DNA of 11,900 nt from an uncultured Porphyromonadaceae bacterium (GTDB lineage: Bacteria > Bacteroidota > Bacteroidia > Bacteroidales > Muribaculaceae): assembly GCA_905193995.1 (NCBI GenBank), contig CAJJQT010000032.1:1-11900 (forward strand). Reading direction: 5' to 3'. How positions within the stretch are numbered: the stretch's first letter is position 1; each line of letters begins with the position of its first letter. Shown piece after piece: positions 1 through 7,544 of this stretch. Under the pieces are notes generated by a model. That model saw nothing but the letters and a program-made list of their open reading frames with translations. It did no database searches and had not been told where the DNA came from. The position numbers and the translations under genes are program-made.

Positions 1-137
1 CGGCCCTGAAGGCGCTTTCGACCGAGGCTCGTCAGAAACTCCAGCGGCAGCGGCCCGAGACTATCGGCCGGGCTTCGCGAATCCCCGGTGTTTCCCCGAG
101 CGACATCAACATCCTGCTTCTGCTTATGAATAGATGA
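1..137 (+). CDS. mnmG: MnmG (GidA) tRNA uridine-modification enzyme, C-terminal end (partial)
   Basis: Only the last 44 codons are present; the gene enters from the left edge, is read from base 3, and stops at TGA 135-137. The tail contains EARQKL, then [20 protein letters not shown], then LLLLMNR. This is the well-conserved C-terminus of MnmG, the FAD-dependent partner of MnmE that installs the cmnm5 group on U34 of certain tRNAs in the cytoplasm. The C-terminal region of the family contacts MnmE. mnmG upstream of apt and uvrC is a familiar Bacteroidales order, which supports the call. The start and the FAD-binding domain lie outside the window. No terminator is visible between it and apt. 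Confidence 0.93.
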   Translation, partial: ALKALSTEARQKLQRQRPETIGRASRIPGVSPSDINILLLLMNR

Positions 138-140
138 AGA

Positions 141-156
141 TGTTCCACGTGAAACA
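141..156. promoter_or_regulatory. parS-like ParB-binding site
   Basis: The 16 bases TGTTCCACGTGAAACA fit the bacterial parS consensus TGTTNCACGTGAAACA at every fixed position. The two 8-bp arms are complementary except for one pair (C at 145 against A at 152). It lies three bases after the mnmG stop and 49 bases before apt. Known parS sites are bound by ParB, which recruits SMC and works with ParA to segregate the origin region. They usually cluster near oriC, often beside mnmG/rsmG. No parA or parB is in the window, so function is inferred from the match alone. Confidence 0.8.
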
Positions 157-205
157 AATTGACAACAAATAATTTTAAAATCAAATACTTAACAGCATAA
201 ACAAA

Positions 206-724
206 ATGGAATACATCAAGTCAAAAATCCGTGATGTCATTGACTTCCCCGCAAAGGGAGTCATCTTCAAGGACCTCACCACAGCGTTCAAAGATCCTCG
301 CGCGCTGCACATCATCGGCTGGGATCTGTCACAGATTTATCGCGACAAGGGTATCACCAAAGTCGTAGGCATCGAATCGCGCGGCTTCATCGGCGGCTCG
401 ATCCTTGCATTCGAGCTCGGCGCCGGTTTCGTTCCCGCACGCAAACCCGGCAAACTACCCGCCGACACAGTCAGCCAGACCTATGCCAAGGAGTACGGCA
501 CAGATACTATCGAGATGCATAAGGACGCTATAACGCCCGACGATATTGTAGTAATACACGACGATGTCCTCGCCACAGGCGGTACTATGCTCGCCGCCTA
601 CAACCTGGTGAAGAGTTTCAACCCCAAGAAAATCTACATCAACTTCATCATCGAGATCTCGGCGCTCAATGGCCGCAAGACTCTGCCCGCCGACGTCGAC
701 GTCACCTCGCTGATCACTTACTGA
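206..724 (+). CDS. apt: Adenine phosphoribosyltransferase
   Basis: This 172-residue protein has the usual length for Apt, which makes AMP and pyrophosphate from adenine and PRPP in cytoplasmic purine salvage. The PRPP-binding signature VVIHDDVLATGGT is at residues 115-127, with the two acidic residues and the TGGT loop intact. Upstream are ESRGFIGG (57-64) and ARKPGKLP (78-85), which are family hallmarks around the adenine and pyrophosphate sites. ATG 206 is chosen because the protein then begins with the normal short N-terminal helix before DFPAKGVIFKDLT. It is preceded by an A-rich leader with no Shine-Dalgarno, as is common in Bacteroidetes. A loose TTGACA at 159-164 and TA-rich DNA follow the parS-like site, but I cannot assign a firm promoter. 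A terminator follows at 778-816. Confidence 0.97.
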   Translation: MEYIKSKIRDVIDFPAKGVIFKDLTTAFKDPRALHIIGWDLSQIYRDKGITKVVGIESRGFIGGSILAFELGAGFVPARKPGKLPADTVSQTYAKEYGTDTIEMHKDAITPDDIVVIHDDVLATGGTMLAAYNLVKSFNPKKIYINFIIEISALNGRKTLPADVDVTSLITY

Positions 725-777
725 TCCCCCCGAAGCTCACGCAGCGCGGCCTGCGCTGTAGCCTTTGGCGCATAATA

Positions 778-816
778 CCCCGCTCCTGCCAAAAGAGCGG
801 GGCTTTGCATACTTTT
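778..816 (+). terminator. Rho-independent terminator after apt
   Basis: A perfect 8-bp GC-rich stem, CCCCGCTC (778-785) with GAGCGGGG (795-802), closes a 9-base loop. It is followed by an imperfect T-rich tail (CTTTGCATACTTTT). It sits in the gap between apt and uvrC. A weaker alternative pairing of TTTGGC (about 764-769) with GCCAAA (788-793) would compete with the stem. I take that as probably incidental. Confidence 0.75.
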
Positions 817-841
817 AAGCCTCTTTTTGCGTTATACTATC

Positions 842-2677
842 ATGCCGAAACATGTAAAATCCGAAGCCCTGCGCGAGAAAATCTCGTTCCTGCCCGACAC
901 TCCCGGCGTTTATGTCTACTACGACAGCGCCGGCACAGTGATCTATGTCGGCAAGGCCAAGAACCTCAAGCGCCGCGTTTCGTCGTATTTCAACCGCACG
1001 CACGACGTACTTCGTACCAACCTGCTCGTGCGCAATATAGCCGACATGAAATATATTGTCGTGCCCACCGAGCAGGATGCCTTGAATCTGGAGAACTCCA
1101 TGATCAAGGAGTATAAGCCACGCTACAATGTGCTGCTCAAGGACGACAAGTCGTACCCCTGGATCGTGGTCACTAACGAGCTTTATCCGCGCGTGTTCAT
1201 GACCCGTCAGCACGTCCGCGACGGTTCGAAATACTTCGGCCCGTACACCAATACTGCCGTGGCACGCACCGTCATCGAGCTTTTGCGCGAACTCTACCCG
1301 CTCCGTACATGCCGCATTCCCATCACTGAGGATACCGTTGCGAAGGGGTCCGGACGCCTGTGCCTGCAGTATCACATCAAGCGTTGCAAGGGTTGCTGTA
1401 CCGGTCTCGTCTCGCCTCAGGACTACCGCCGCGACATCGAGCACATAAAGCAGATTCTGCGCGGCGACACGGCCGAACTTATGACTTACTTGAGGGAAGA
1501 GATGGCCAGGCTGGCTGCCGAACTGCGGTTCGAGGAGGCTCAGGAGGTAAAGGACCGCTATCGTCTGCTCGAGAATTATCAGTCGAGAAGCGTCATTGTC
1601 AGCCAGAACATAGGCGACCTCGACGTATTCGGCATCGACGACCAGAGCGGCGATTCGGACGTATACATCAATTACATGCACGTGCGCCACGGTGCTGTTG
1701 TCCGCAGCGTCACGCTGCGCTACAGGCGCTCGCTCGACGAGTCGCAGGGCGATCTGCTCGCATATGCCATGGCCGAGATCAAGGCTACGCTCGGTGTCGG
1801 ATTCGACGAGGTTGTCGTAGCCTCTGTGCCGGATGTCGAGATGCCCGACGTCACCTTCACCGTGCCGCGCCGCGGCGACAAGGTCAAGCTGCTCGAAGTG
1901 TCGCAGCGCAACGCCCGGCAGAACCGTATCGACGACCTAAAGCACATGGCCAAGCATAATCCCGAGGAGCGCACAGCCAAGACTCTCGAACGCATCAAGG
2001 CCGACTTCCGTCTGCCGGAGCTGCCCCGGCATATCGAGTGCTTCGATAATTCTAATATTCAGGGCAGCAATCCGGTAGCTTCGTGCGTGGTGTTCAAGGA
2101 CGCCAAACCGTCGAAGCGCGATTACCGGCATTTCAACATCAAGACTGTCGTCGGCCCCGACGATTTCGCATCCATGCGCGAGGTCCTCACCCGCCGCTAT
2201 ACACGTCTTATGGAAGAGGGACAGGAACTGCCGCAGCTCATAGTCGTCGACGGCGGCAAGGGACAGCTCAGCGCTGCCGTCGAGGCCCTCGACAGTATCG
2301 GTCTGCGAGGCAAGATTTCTGTAGTCGGCATAGCCAAACGGCTCGAGGAAATCTATTTCCCCGGCGACAGCGTGCCGCTGTACATCGACAAGAACAGCGA
2401 GTCGCTGCGTGTGGTGCAGCACCTGCGCGACGAGGCCCACCGCTTCGGCATAACGCATCACCGCAATCAGCGGAGTAAAAGCGCCATCACCAGCGAGCTC
2501 GACGCAATCAAAGGTATCGGCGAGAAGACCCGCACGGCCCTGCTGTCGCATTTCCGCAGCGTCAAGCGCATACGCGAGGCTTCCGAAGCCGACATTGCCG
2601 CCCTCGTCGGCCCGGCAAAGGGCCGCCTCATCGTCGCCGCACTCCAAAATTCCAATAACTCCGATAATATACTCTAA
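842..2677 (+). CDS. uvrC: UvrABC system protein C (excinuclease subunit)
   Basis: UvrC makes the 3' and 5' incisions flanking UvrAB-marked DNA damage in nucleotide excision repair. The 611-residue product has all family parts in order. The N-terminal GIY-YIG nuclease has GVY at 22-24 and YVG at 35-37. A UVR motif for UvrB contact lies near residues 205-240. The RNase H-like C-terminal nuclease starts with HIECFDNSN (397-405), whose Asp402 fits the catalytic aspartate, and includes DGGKGQ and an HRFGITHH stretch (533-540). Tandem helix-hairpin-helix motifs occupy about 555-611. I chose ATG 842, giving the normal MPKHVKSEAL start; an in-frame TTG at 827 adds five residues but is less likely. 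dtd begins six bases after the stop, so the two are probably co-transcribed. No damage to the frame is seen. Confidence 0.97.
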   Translation: MPKHVKSEALREKISFLPDTPGVYVYYDSAGTVIYVGKAKNLKRRVSSYFNRTHDVLRTNLLVRNIADMKYIVVPTEQDALNLENSMIKEYKPRYNVLLKDDKSYPWIVVTNELYPRVFMTRQHVRDGSKYFGPYTNTAVARTVIELLRELYPLRTCRIPITEDTVAKGSGRLCLQYHIKRCKGCCTGLVSPQDYRRDIEHIKQILRGDTAELMTYLREEMARLAAELRFEEAQEVKDRYRLLENYQSRSVIVSQNIGDLDVFGIDDQSGDSDVYINYMHVRHGAVVRSVTLRYRRSLDESQGDLLAYAMAEIKATLGVGFDEVVVASVPDVEMPDVTFTVPRRGDKVKLLEVSQRNARQNRIDDLKHMAKHNPEERTAKTLERIKADFRLPELPRHIECFDNSNIQGSNPVASCVVFKDAKPSKRDYRHFNIKTVVGPDDFASMREVLTRRYTRLMEEGQELPQLIVVDGGKGQLSAAVEALDSIGLRGKISVVGIAKRLEEIYFPGDSVPLYIDKNSESLRVVQHLRDEAHRFGITHHRNQRSKSAITSELDAIKGIGEKTRTALLSHFRSVKRIREASEADIAALVGPAKGRLIVAALQNSNNSDNIL

Positions 2678-2683
2678 CAGATT

Positions 2684-3136
2684 ATGCGATTGGTAATTCA
2701 GCGTGTCAGAGAGGCGTCCGTCACCATCGGCGGACACACGGTTTCCGCTATCGGTCATGGACTTCTGATATTGGTCGGGGTCGAGCAGGACGATACTGAG
2801 GCCGACTGCCGATATCTTGCGGCGAAAGCCGTGGCGCTCCGCATCTTCGACGACGACCGCGGCGTGATGAACCGTTCGGTGGCAGATATCGGCGGTGATG
2901 TTCTGGCAGTCAGCCAGTTCACCCTCCTGGCATCGACGCGCAAGGGCAACCGTCCCAGCTACATCCGCGCAGCCGGCCATGAGCTGGCCACGCACCTCTA
3001 TCAGATGTTTATCGACGAGACCTCGCGGCTGCTCGGACGTCCGACGCTCGCGGGTGTCTTCGGCGCTGACATGCAGGTGTCGCTTGTCAATGACGGGCCG
3101 ATCACCATCCTTATTGATTCGCGCAATCCTCAGTAA
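2684..3136 (+). CDS. dtd: D-aminoacyl-tRNA deacylase
   Basis: Dtd hydrolyses D-aminoacyl-tRNAs (and Gly-tRNAAla) in the cytoplasm and so keeps D-amino acids out of proteins. The 150-residue length is standard. Both diagnostic motifs are present: SQFTL at residues 77-81, carrying the active-site backbone, and the cross-subunit Gly-cisPro motif as NDGPIT at 136-141. The N-terminus MRLVIQRVREASVTI is typical and fixes the ATG start. It follows uvrC by six bases, an arrangement common in Bacteroidales. In relatives I recall a mazG-like gene next; here the next gene instead lies on the opposite strand, with one base between the two stop codons. Confidence 0.97.
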   Translation: MRLVIQRVREASVTIGGHTVSAIGHGLLILVGVEQDDTEADCRYLAAKAVALRIFDDDRGVMNRSVADIGGDVLAVSQFTLLASTRKGNRPSYIRAAGHELATHLYQMFIDETSRLLGRPTLAGVFGADMQVSLVNDGPITILIDSRNPQ

Positions 3137-3137
3137 T

Positions 3138-4715
3138 TCAGCCTTTTCGCGACGTCTGGCGCTCGGGCTCCAGCCTGAACGCCCCGCGGATGGCGCTGCG
3201 GATGGCGCACGCCTCGGCCGTGTCCGTCTGCCGCAGCATCTCGAGTACCGTCTCTATGTAGCGGCGCTTGTCATCGCCGCCGGCACCTGTGATTTCCGAC
3301 ACATGCGTTTCGGCCAGCATCGACTTGTGGTTGAAAACTTTCAGAACCGATGCGTAGTCGCCCCCGTCGAGATACCCTCTGAATTGTCCCAGAATCCCCT
3401 CATAGACGCCGCGCGGGTTCACCGTAAGCATCAGCTCGGATATGTGGCGTTCGAGCGCCTCGATGCCGTCAAAACGCCCGTCGACGCGGCGTGTCACCTC
3501 GTGCTTGATGCGGTGCCGCGTATGCTCGAGCGCCTGCCGCTCGATGTTGCCGCGGAAGAGCGACAGCAGATTTTTGCGCACACGCCCGAACGCTGCCTGA
3601 GGGTCGCGGCCGTTGGCTGCCGCCACGGTGCGTACCACGGCTTCGAGCATGAACATGTTCTCAATCTCGGCCACGTCAGGTACCAGAATGCGGCGCCCGC
3701 GCAGATATTCGACCTCATTGTCGGCGCGCCGGTCGCGGTCGACGATGCCGCGGGCGTCCAGGTCGTGGAATCCCCGCAGTGAGTTGAATGACCGCGTGGC
3801 CTCGATGACGCGGTCGCAACTGCCAAGTGGCTTTACCGTAAATTCCGGAAATACAAGCGGATACAGACGCGAGTCGTAGCTGTGGCGGGCGTCCCCTTCG
3901 ATGAACAGCACCGGCTTGCGCTCGCCGAGGATTGCCATGTACACGTCCTCGGGTATGCCCGCTGCCTCGGGCAGCAGCTCATATTCCCACGTCCCGGCGC
4001 CGGGGTCGCAGCTCTTCACCCACAGTATGTCGCCCGAGGCCCGCGAGGCCGCGAATCCAAGATCGTGTGTCGTGTACACAAACGTACAGTCGGGCCGCAG
4101 CCGCTCCACGCGGTCCCATAGCGGCCCTATCACCGACTGGTGCAGGAACATCTCCGGCGCGTCGACAAATATCACGGCCCCCTGAGGTGCCACAAGAGCG
4201 GCTCCGAGGCTGTAGAGGACTGCCTTTTCGCCCGCCGACAGCCTGTTGGCTGGGTATGAATTGCCGTCGGCTCCGTCGATCAGCAGCCGTCCGCAGACGA
4301 GCAGCATGGTGTTGCCCGGAAAAATCGCCTGCCAGTTGTCGAACAGCCGCTGCAGGCGCGTCGGCCGGCCGTCGGTCCGGTCGCCCGCGAGGCGCTCGGC
4401 CAGCAGTTCGAGCGCGGTCTCGTTGACCAGCAGGGCCGTCAGTCGCTCGAATCCTCCGCGAATGCCCTCGCGGATCAGCGGCGAGCGCGCCACGGCCTCG
4501 TGGTAAAGCGAATCGACCGAACCGGGCGACGGATCCTCGCGGTCGCTGTAGATGGCCGCGAGGGCCGACATGCTGAAGGCGCGGTCGCCGGCGAGCGCCG
4601 CCATCGAGGCGGCGAAGCGCGATTTGCCGGCGCCGTTGGCGCCGATTATGGTGAGTCGGCGGCTTGTGACGCTCATGCGGCGTCCGTCGCCGCGGGGCGG
4701 TAACTGCAGTTTCAT
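3138..4715 (-). CDS. ABC-type ATPase fused to DUF4435 (OLD/PARIS-like) domain
   Basis: The 525-residue protein has two halves. Residues 1-265 are a compact ABC/SMC-like ATPase: Walker A GANGAGKS (25-32), signature-like NRLSAGEK (157-164), Walker B VIFVDAPE (181-188) and an H-loop TTHD (215-218). Residues 266-525 resemble DUF4435, a TOPRIM-like domain: VLFIEGD with Glu273, and GIVDRDRR with Asp326 and Asp328 as candidate metal ligands. This ATPase-plus-TOPRIM plan is shared with OLD nucleases and with the PARIS pair AriA/AriB, which can be fused. This protein is shorter than I would expect for a fused AriAB, so a separate, perhaps core, Bacteroidales family is equally likely. Its ATG overlaps the antiporter stop (ATGA), implying translational coupling. 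ATG 4715 gives a natural MKLQLPPRG start; a later Met14 is possible. Role unknown; domain calls are firm, a defence function is inference. Confidence 0.85.
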   Translation of the reverse strand: MKLQLPPRGDGRRMSVTSRRLTIIGANGAGKSRFAASMAALAGDRAFSMSALAAIYSDREDPSPGSVDSLYHEAVARSPLIREGIRGGFERLTALLVNETALELLAERLAGDRTDGRPTRLQRLFDNWQAIFPGNTMLLVCGRLLIDGADGNSYPANRLSAGEKAVLYSLGAALVAPQGAVIFVDAPEMFLHQSVIGPLWDRVERLRPDCTFVYTTHDLGFAASRASGDILWVKSCDPGAGTWEYELLPEAAGIPEDVYMAILGERKPVLFIEGDARHSYDSRLYPLVFPEFTVKPLGSCDRVIEATRSFNSLRGFHDLDARGIVDRDRRADNEVEYLRGRRILVPDVAEIENMFMLEAVVRTVAAANGRDPQAAFGRVRKNLLSLFRGNIERQALEHTRHRIKHEVTRRVDGRFDGIEALERHISELMLTVNPRGVYEGILGQFRGYLDGGDYASVLKVFNHKSMLAETHVSEITGAGGDDKRRYIETVLEMLRQTDTAEACAIRSAIRGAFRLEPERQTSRKG

Positions 4716-6022
4716 GGTTTTAGATATTTTCTTTTGCGTTTGATGACGATGGAGACGGCTATGGCGGCCATCAGGGCCCAGGGATAGTAGAGATAGGGCC
4801 ACGGGGCGGCGGGCGACAGGCCGGCCAGCGACGTGGCCAGCAGCGTCTGCGCGCCGTAGGGTATCAGGCACTGCACCACGCACGAGGCCGAGTCGAGCAG
4901 CGACGCGCTCTTGCGGCGGTCGACGCCATAGCGGTCGGCGATGTCGCGCGCGATCGGGCCCGAGGTGATGATCGCCACGGTATTGTTGGCCGTGCACAGG
5001 TTCACCAGCCCCACGAGCGCCACGATCACGGCCTGGGCGCCGCGGCTGCCCGAAATGTGGCGCGTCATGATCTGCAGCAGGTAGCGGATGCCGCCGCAGG
5101 CCTTGATCAGCCCCAGCATGCCCGCGGCCAGCAGGGTGATGATGATCAGATTGCCCATCGAGTCGATGCCCGCGCCGGCGAAGCGCGCCATCTCGAGGAT
5201 GCCGGCGCCGCGCACGAGGCCCAGTACGGTCGCTGCGACGATGCCGAGCGACAGCACCACCGTTACGTTCACGCCAGCTATGGCCGTCGCCAGCACCACG
5301 AGGTAGGGAATGATCAGCCAGCCGTCGGCCGTGCGTTCTACGGCCATTTGCGGCGCATTCTGGCCTATGACGATGTATGCCGCCATGGTCACAAGTGCCG
5401 CCGGCACGGCTATCCACAGGTTGGCGCGGAATTTGTCGCGCATCGATACGTTCTGCGACCGCGTCGCCGCGATCGTCGTGTCGGAGATGAACGACAGGTT
5501 GTCGCCGAAGAAGGCGCCGCCGAGCACCACGGCCACGTAGAAGGCCGTAGACGCTCCGGCCGCATTGGCTATCTCGACCGCGAGCGGCGTCAGTGCCACC
5601 ACCGTGCCTACGGACGTGCCGATCGACAGCGATATGAAGCACGCCGCGAAGAACAGCACCGGCACGATGTATTCGCCCGGGAAGATGCTCAGCGTCAGGT
5701 TCACCGTCGCCTCCACGGCCCCGATCTCCTGGGCCAGCGACGCGAACGCGCCCGCCAGGATGAACACCCATATCATGTACAGGATGTTGCTGTGGCCGGC
5801 GGCGCGCGAGAACGTCTCGATGCGCTCGTGCAGCGACCGCCCGCGGCAGATGATGATGCCCCACACCGACGCCAGCACCAGCGACACCGCTATCGGCATC
5901 TTGTAGAAATCGCCGATCGCCAGCGACACAGCCACATAGCTCAGCAGGAACACCGCCACCGGCGTCAGCGCCACCAACCCCGCCCTGTGCCCGATCCTCT
6001 CCCTTTCAGCACCTATTTCCAT
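4712..6022 (-). CDS. NhaC-family Na+/H+ antiporter
   Basis: A 436-residue inner-membrane protein with about ten or more hydrophobic segments spread from residue 15 to the C-terminus. It carries the NhaC (Na_H_antiporter, IT superfamily) hallmarks: SIGTSVGTVVALTPLA (133-148), GGAFFGDNLSFISDTTIAAT (168-187) and a second-half CTANNTVAIITSGP. It should exchange Na+ (or a related cation) for H+; some relatives exchange organic acids or amino acids, so substrate is not certain. The C-terminus ends in a basic KRKRKYLKP. I chose ATG 6022 (MEIGAERERIG); an in-frame TTG at 6049 adds nine residues. Its stop overlaps the next gene's start by ATGA, so antiporter and ATPase-DUF4435 are probably translated together. 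The gene is markedly GC-rich, unlike the AT-rich gene 33 bases upstream. Confidence 0.92.
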   Translation of the reverse strand: MEIGAERERIGHRAGLVALTPVAVFLLSYVAVSLAIGDFYKMPIAVSLVLASVWGIIICRGRSLHERIETFSRAAGHSNILYMIWVFILAGAFASLAQEIGAVEATVNLTLSIFPGEYIVPVLFFAACFISLSIGTSVGTVVALTPLAVEIANAAGASTAFYVAVVLGGAFFGDNLSFISDTTIAATRSQNVSMRDKFRANLWIAVPAALVTMAAYIVIGQNAPQMAVERTADGWLIIPYLVVLATAIAGVNVTVVLSLGIVAATVLGLVRGAGILEMARFAGAGIDSMGNLIIITLLAAGMLGLIKACGGIRYLLQIMTRHISGSRGAQAVIVALVGLVNLCTANNTVAIITSGPIARDIADRYGVDRRKSASLLDSASCVVQCLIPYGAQTLLATSLAGLSPAAPWPYLYYPWALMAAIAVSIVIKRKRKYLKP

Positions 6023-6046
6023 AATCAACTCTTTATTTAATCCTCT

Positions 6047-6054
6047 CAAAATTA
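6047..6054 (-). promoter_or_regulatory. Possible -7 box of a promoter for the antiporter operon
   Basis: On the - strand these bases read TAATTTTG, an exact match to the Bacteroides -7 consensus TAnnTTTG, 24 bases before the antiporter ATG. The expected TTTG at about -33 is not convincingly present, so this is weak. It would let the GC-rich operon be transcribed independently of the AT-rich gene upstream. Confidence 0.3.
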
Positions 6055-6055
6055 A

Positions 6056-7489
6056 TTATGAATTAAAGAGGTCATTCATCGTGACTTCGCTGTGCACGAT
6101 GCTGTGATGTTTGCCTTCGCCGATTCCAAAAGTAGTTATAAAAGTATGGACCAATGGCTTCGCGTTTTTAGTTTTCAAGTCAAAAAGCCACATTCTGTCA
6201 CGCAGTTTTTTTTCATATTCGGCTGAAATATTGTAGGCCTTATGCGAAAATTTCATTTCGCATAAGTGTATCATACGGTCGGCCCTCTCAATAATCATAT
6301 CGATTTGAGCTCCCGGAAGGTTCTTTTTGGGGTCGGGATAGCTTCGCCAGGTCGATACGGATGTTGCCATGCCGGAAATTCCCAACGTCTTTTTTATCTG
6401 CTGATGATGTTCCATACAGATAATCTCAAAGGTCAGGCCCTGCCATGCGTATATTCCGTTCGAATCAAGATGATGGGTCCACCACTCTTTGTCAAGTGTC
6501 AAGTTTTTCTCAATAAACTTGAAATAAAATAAGGTGAAGAAATCGATCAGTCGATATATCGCTTCATTCTTCTTGTTTCCGAACTGTGCGCGCTTTCCTA
6601 TGAAATTACACTTTTCAAGATTGCTTATGATACGTGTAAGATTTGTGCCGTTGGTGCCTATACCTTCTCCAATTTCTTTTCGGGTCAATCCGTTCTTGTG
6701 TCCGGACAGCAATTTAACGACAGAAATATACGTATCAGCATTTGGAAAGACGGCGTTATAAAGTTCGTCAAATTCCTTCTGTAAGGCACCGCCTTCTTCA
6801 AAACAAAGTCTGTCGATATTCTTAGCTAATGATTCCCGGGGATCTAACAGGTCAAGATAATACGGAACGCCTCCGGTCACCATATAGCATTGCAGAATTT
6901 CATACCTGTCCCAGGTAGTACGTCGGGATTTCAGGAATTCTTCTGTTTCTTTAAGACTGAATGGGGCAAGATACAGCCTTCGTGTTATCCTGTTGTGAAG
7001 TCCTCCACAATTTTTCAGAAGTTTGTCAACCATCCAGGATGTCGCTGATCCGGTTGCGATAAGTACTATGTTATATTGTGCGTTAGCCCAGCCATTCCAG
7101 AAATTTTCCAATGCGCTGACAAAATTGGATCTTTTGGTATCCATCCAGGGCATTTCGTCAATAAATATTACTTTCTTTCTATCGGGATCTAATGATTCAA
7201 GGTATTCTTCCAAAGCATCGAACGCATCAAACCAATTCAAAAATTCCGGATATTTTTTTCTTGAATATTTCTTAAGCGCCTTTGAGAAATTACGTAACTG
7301 GTCACGTGTACGGAGATTATGTCCGCCGACGAATTTGAAATCGAAAGAGCTGTTAAAAAATCTGTCGACAAGATACGTTTTTCCTATTCGTCTTCGCCCG
7401 CAGATGATGACGAACTCTGATTTGTCAGATTCCATACATCTGGAAAGTTCGTCACATTCTTTCTGTCTTGCTATTAATTTATTTGCCAT
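6056..7489 (-). CDS. AAA ATPase with C-terminal DUF234/PD-(D/E)XK-like domain
   Basis: A 477-residue soluble protein of the archaeal-type ATPase family (PF01637 with DUF234), often present in several copies in Bacteroidales and archaea; its role is unknown. The N-terminal P-loop is GRRRIGKT (31-38), Walker B is KVIFIDEMPW (near 105-114), and IATGSATSW fits a sensor-1 region. A winged-helix segment around LTRKEIGEGIGTNGTNLTRIISNLEK follows in the middle third (only its outline is visible). The last third has a nuclease-fold pattern: Asp397 in GAQIDMIIE, then Glu411 and Lys413 in CEMKFS, matching D...ExK. The start MANKLIARQKE at ATG 7489 is standard for the family. Codon use is far more AT-rich than in neighbours. 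A promoter (7506-7537) and a large dyad (7545-7598) lie just upstream. It ends 33 bases before the antiporter. DNA cleavage activity is inference. Confidence 0.88.
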   Translation of the reverse strand: MANKLIARQKECDELSRCMESDKSEFVIICGRRRIGKTYLVDRFFNSSFDFKFVGGHNLRTRDQLRNFSKALKKYSRKKYPEFLNWFDAFDALEEYLESLDPDRKKVIFIDEMPWMDTKRSNFVSALENFWNGWANAQYNIVLIATGSATSWMVDKLLKNCGGLHNRITRRLYLAPFSLKETEEFLKSRRTTWDRYEILQCYMVTGGVPYYLDLLDPRESLAKNIDRLCFEEGGALQKEFDELYNAVFPNADTYISVVKLLSGHKNGLTRKEIGEGIGTNGTNLTRIISNLEKCNFIGKRAQFGNKKNEAIYRLIDFFTLFYFKFIEKNLTLDKEWWTHHLDSNGIYAWQGLTFEIICMEHHQQIKKTLGISGMATSVSTWRSYPDPKKNLPGAQIDMIIERADRMIHLCEMKFSHKAYNISAEYEKKLRDRMWLFDLKTKNAKPLVHTFITTFGIGEGKHHSIVHSEVTMNDLFNS

Positions 7490-7505
7490 AAAAATTATTT
7501 ATGGG

Positions 7506-7537
7506 CAAAATTAGTGAAAAAGAATGGAATAGCCAAA
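7506..7537 (-). promoter_or_regulatory. Bacteroides-type promoter for the AAA-DUF234 ATPase
   Basis: Read on the - strand, TTTG (7537-7534) is followed after 20 bases by TAATTTTG (7513-7506). This matches the Bacteroidetes primary-sigma consensus TTTG-(19-21)-TAnnTTTG in both boxes and spacing. Transcription would start near 7500, giving a leader of only about 10 bases before ATG 7489. The large inverted repeat lies immediately upstream of the -33 box, a position suited to a regulator. Confidence 0.6.
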
Positions 7538-7544
7538 AAATGTG

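Noticed and set aside
815..1690. Long open frame of 291 codons antisense to uvrC
   Set aside because: It lies wholly opposite a clear uvrC, has no recognisable motifs, and long antisense frames are expected in GC-rich DNA.
1937..2995. Open frame of 352 codons antisense to uvrC and dtd
   Set aside because: It spans two genes with intact family motifs on the other strand and shows no domain of its own.
4716..5864. Upstream in-frame extension of the ATPase-DUF4435 gene, giving a 908-codon frame
   Set aside because: The extension is the off-frame shadow of the antiporter (Arg/Gly/His-rich, no motif). The ATG at 4715 overlapping the antiporter stop is a normal coupled start.
5057..6040. Open frame of 327 codons on the + strand opposite the antiporter
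   Set aside because: Composition is dominated by Arg, His and Gln, as expected for the complement of a GC-rich membrane-protein gene.
7300..7316. Second CACGTG core as a possible extra parS site
   Set aside because: Only the central six bases match; the outer bases do not fit the consensus, and it lies inside the AAA ATPase gene.
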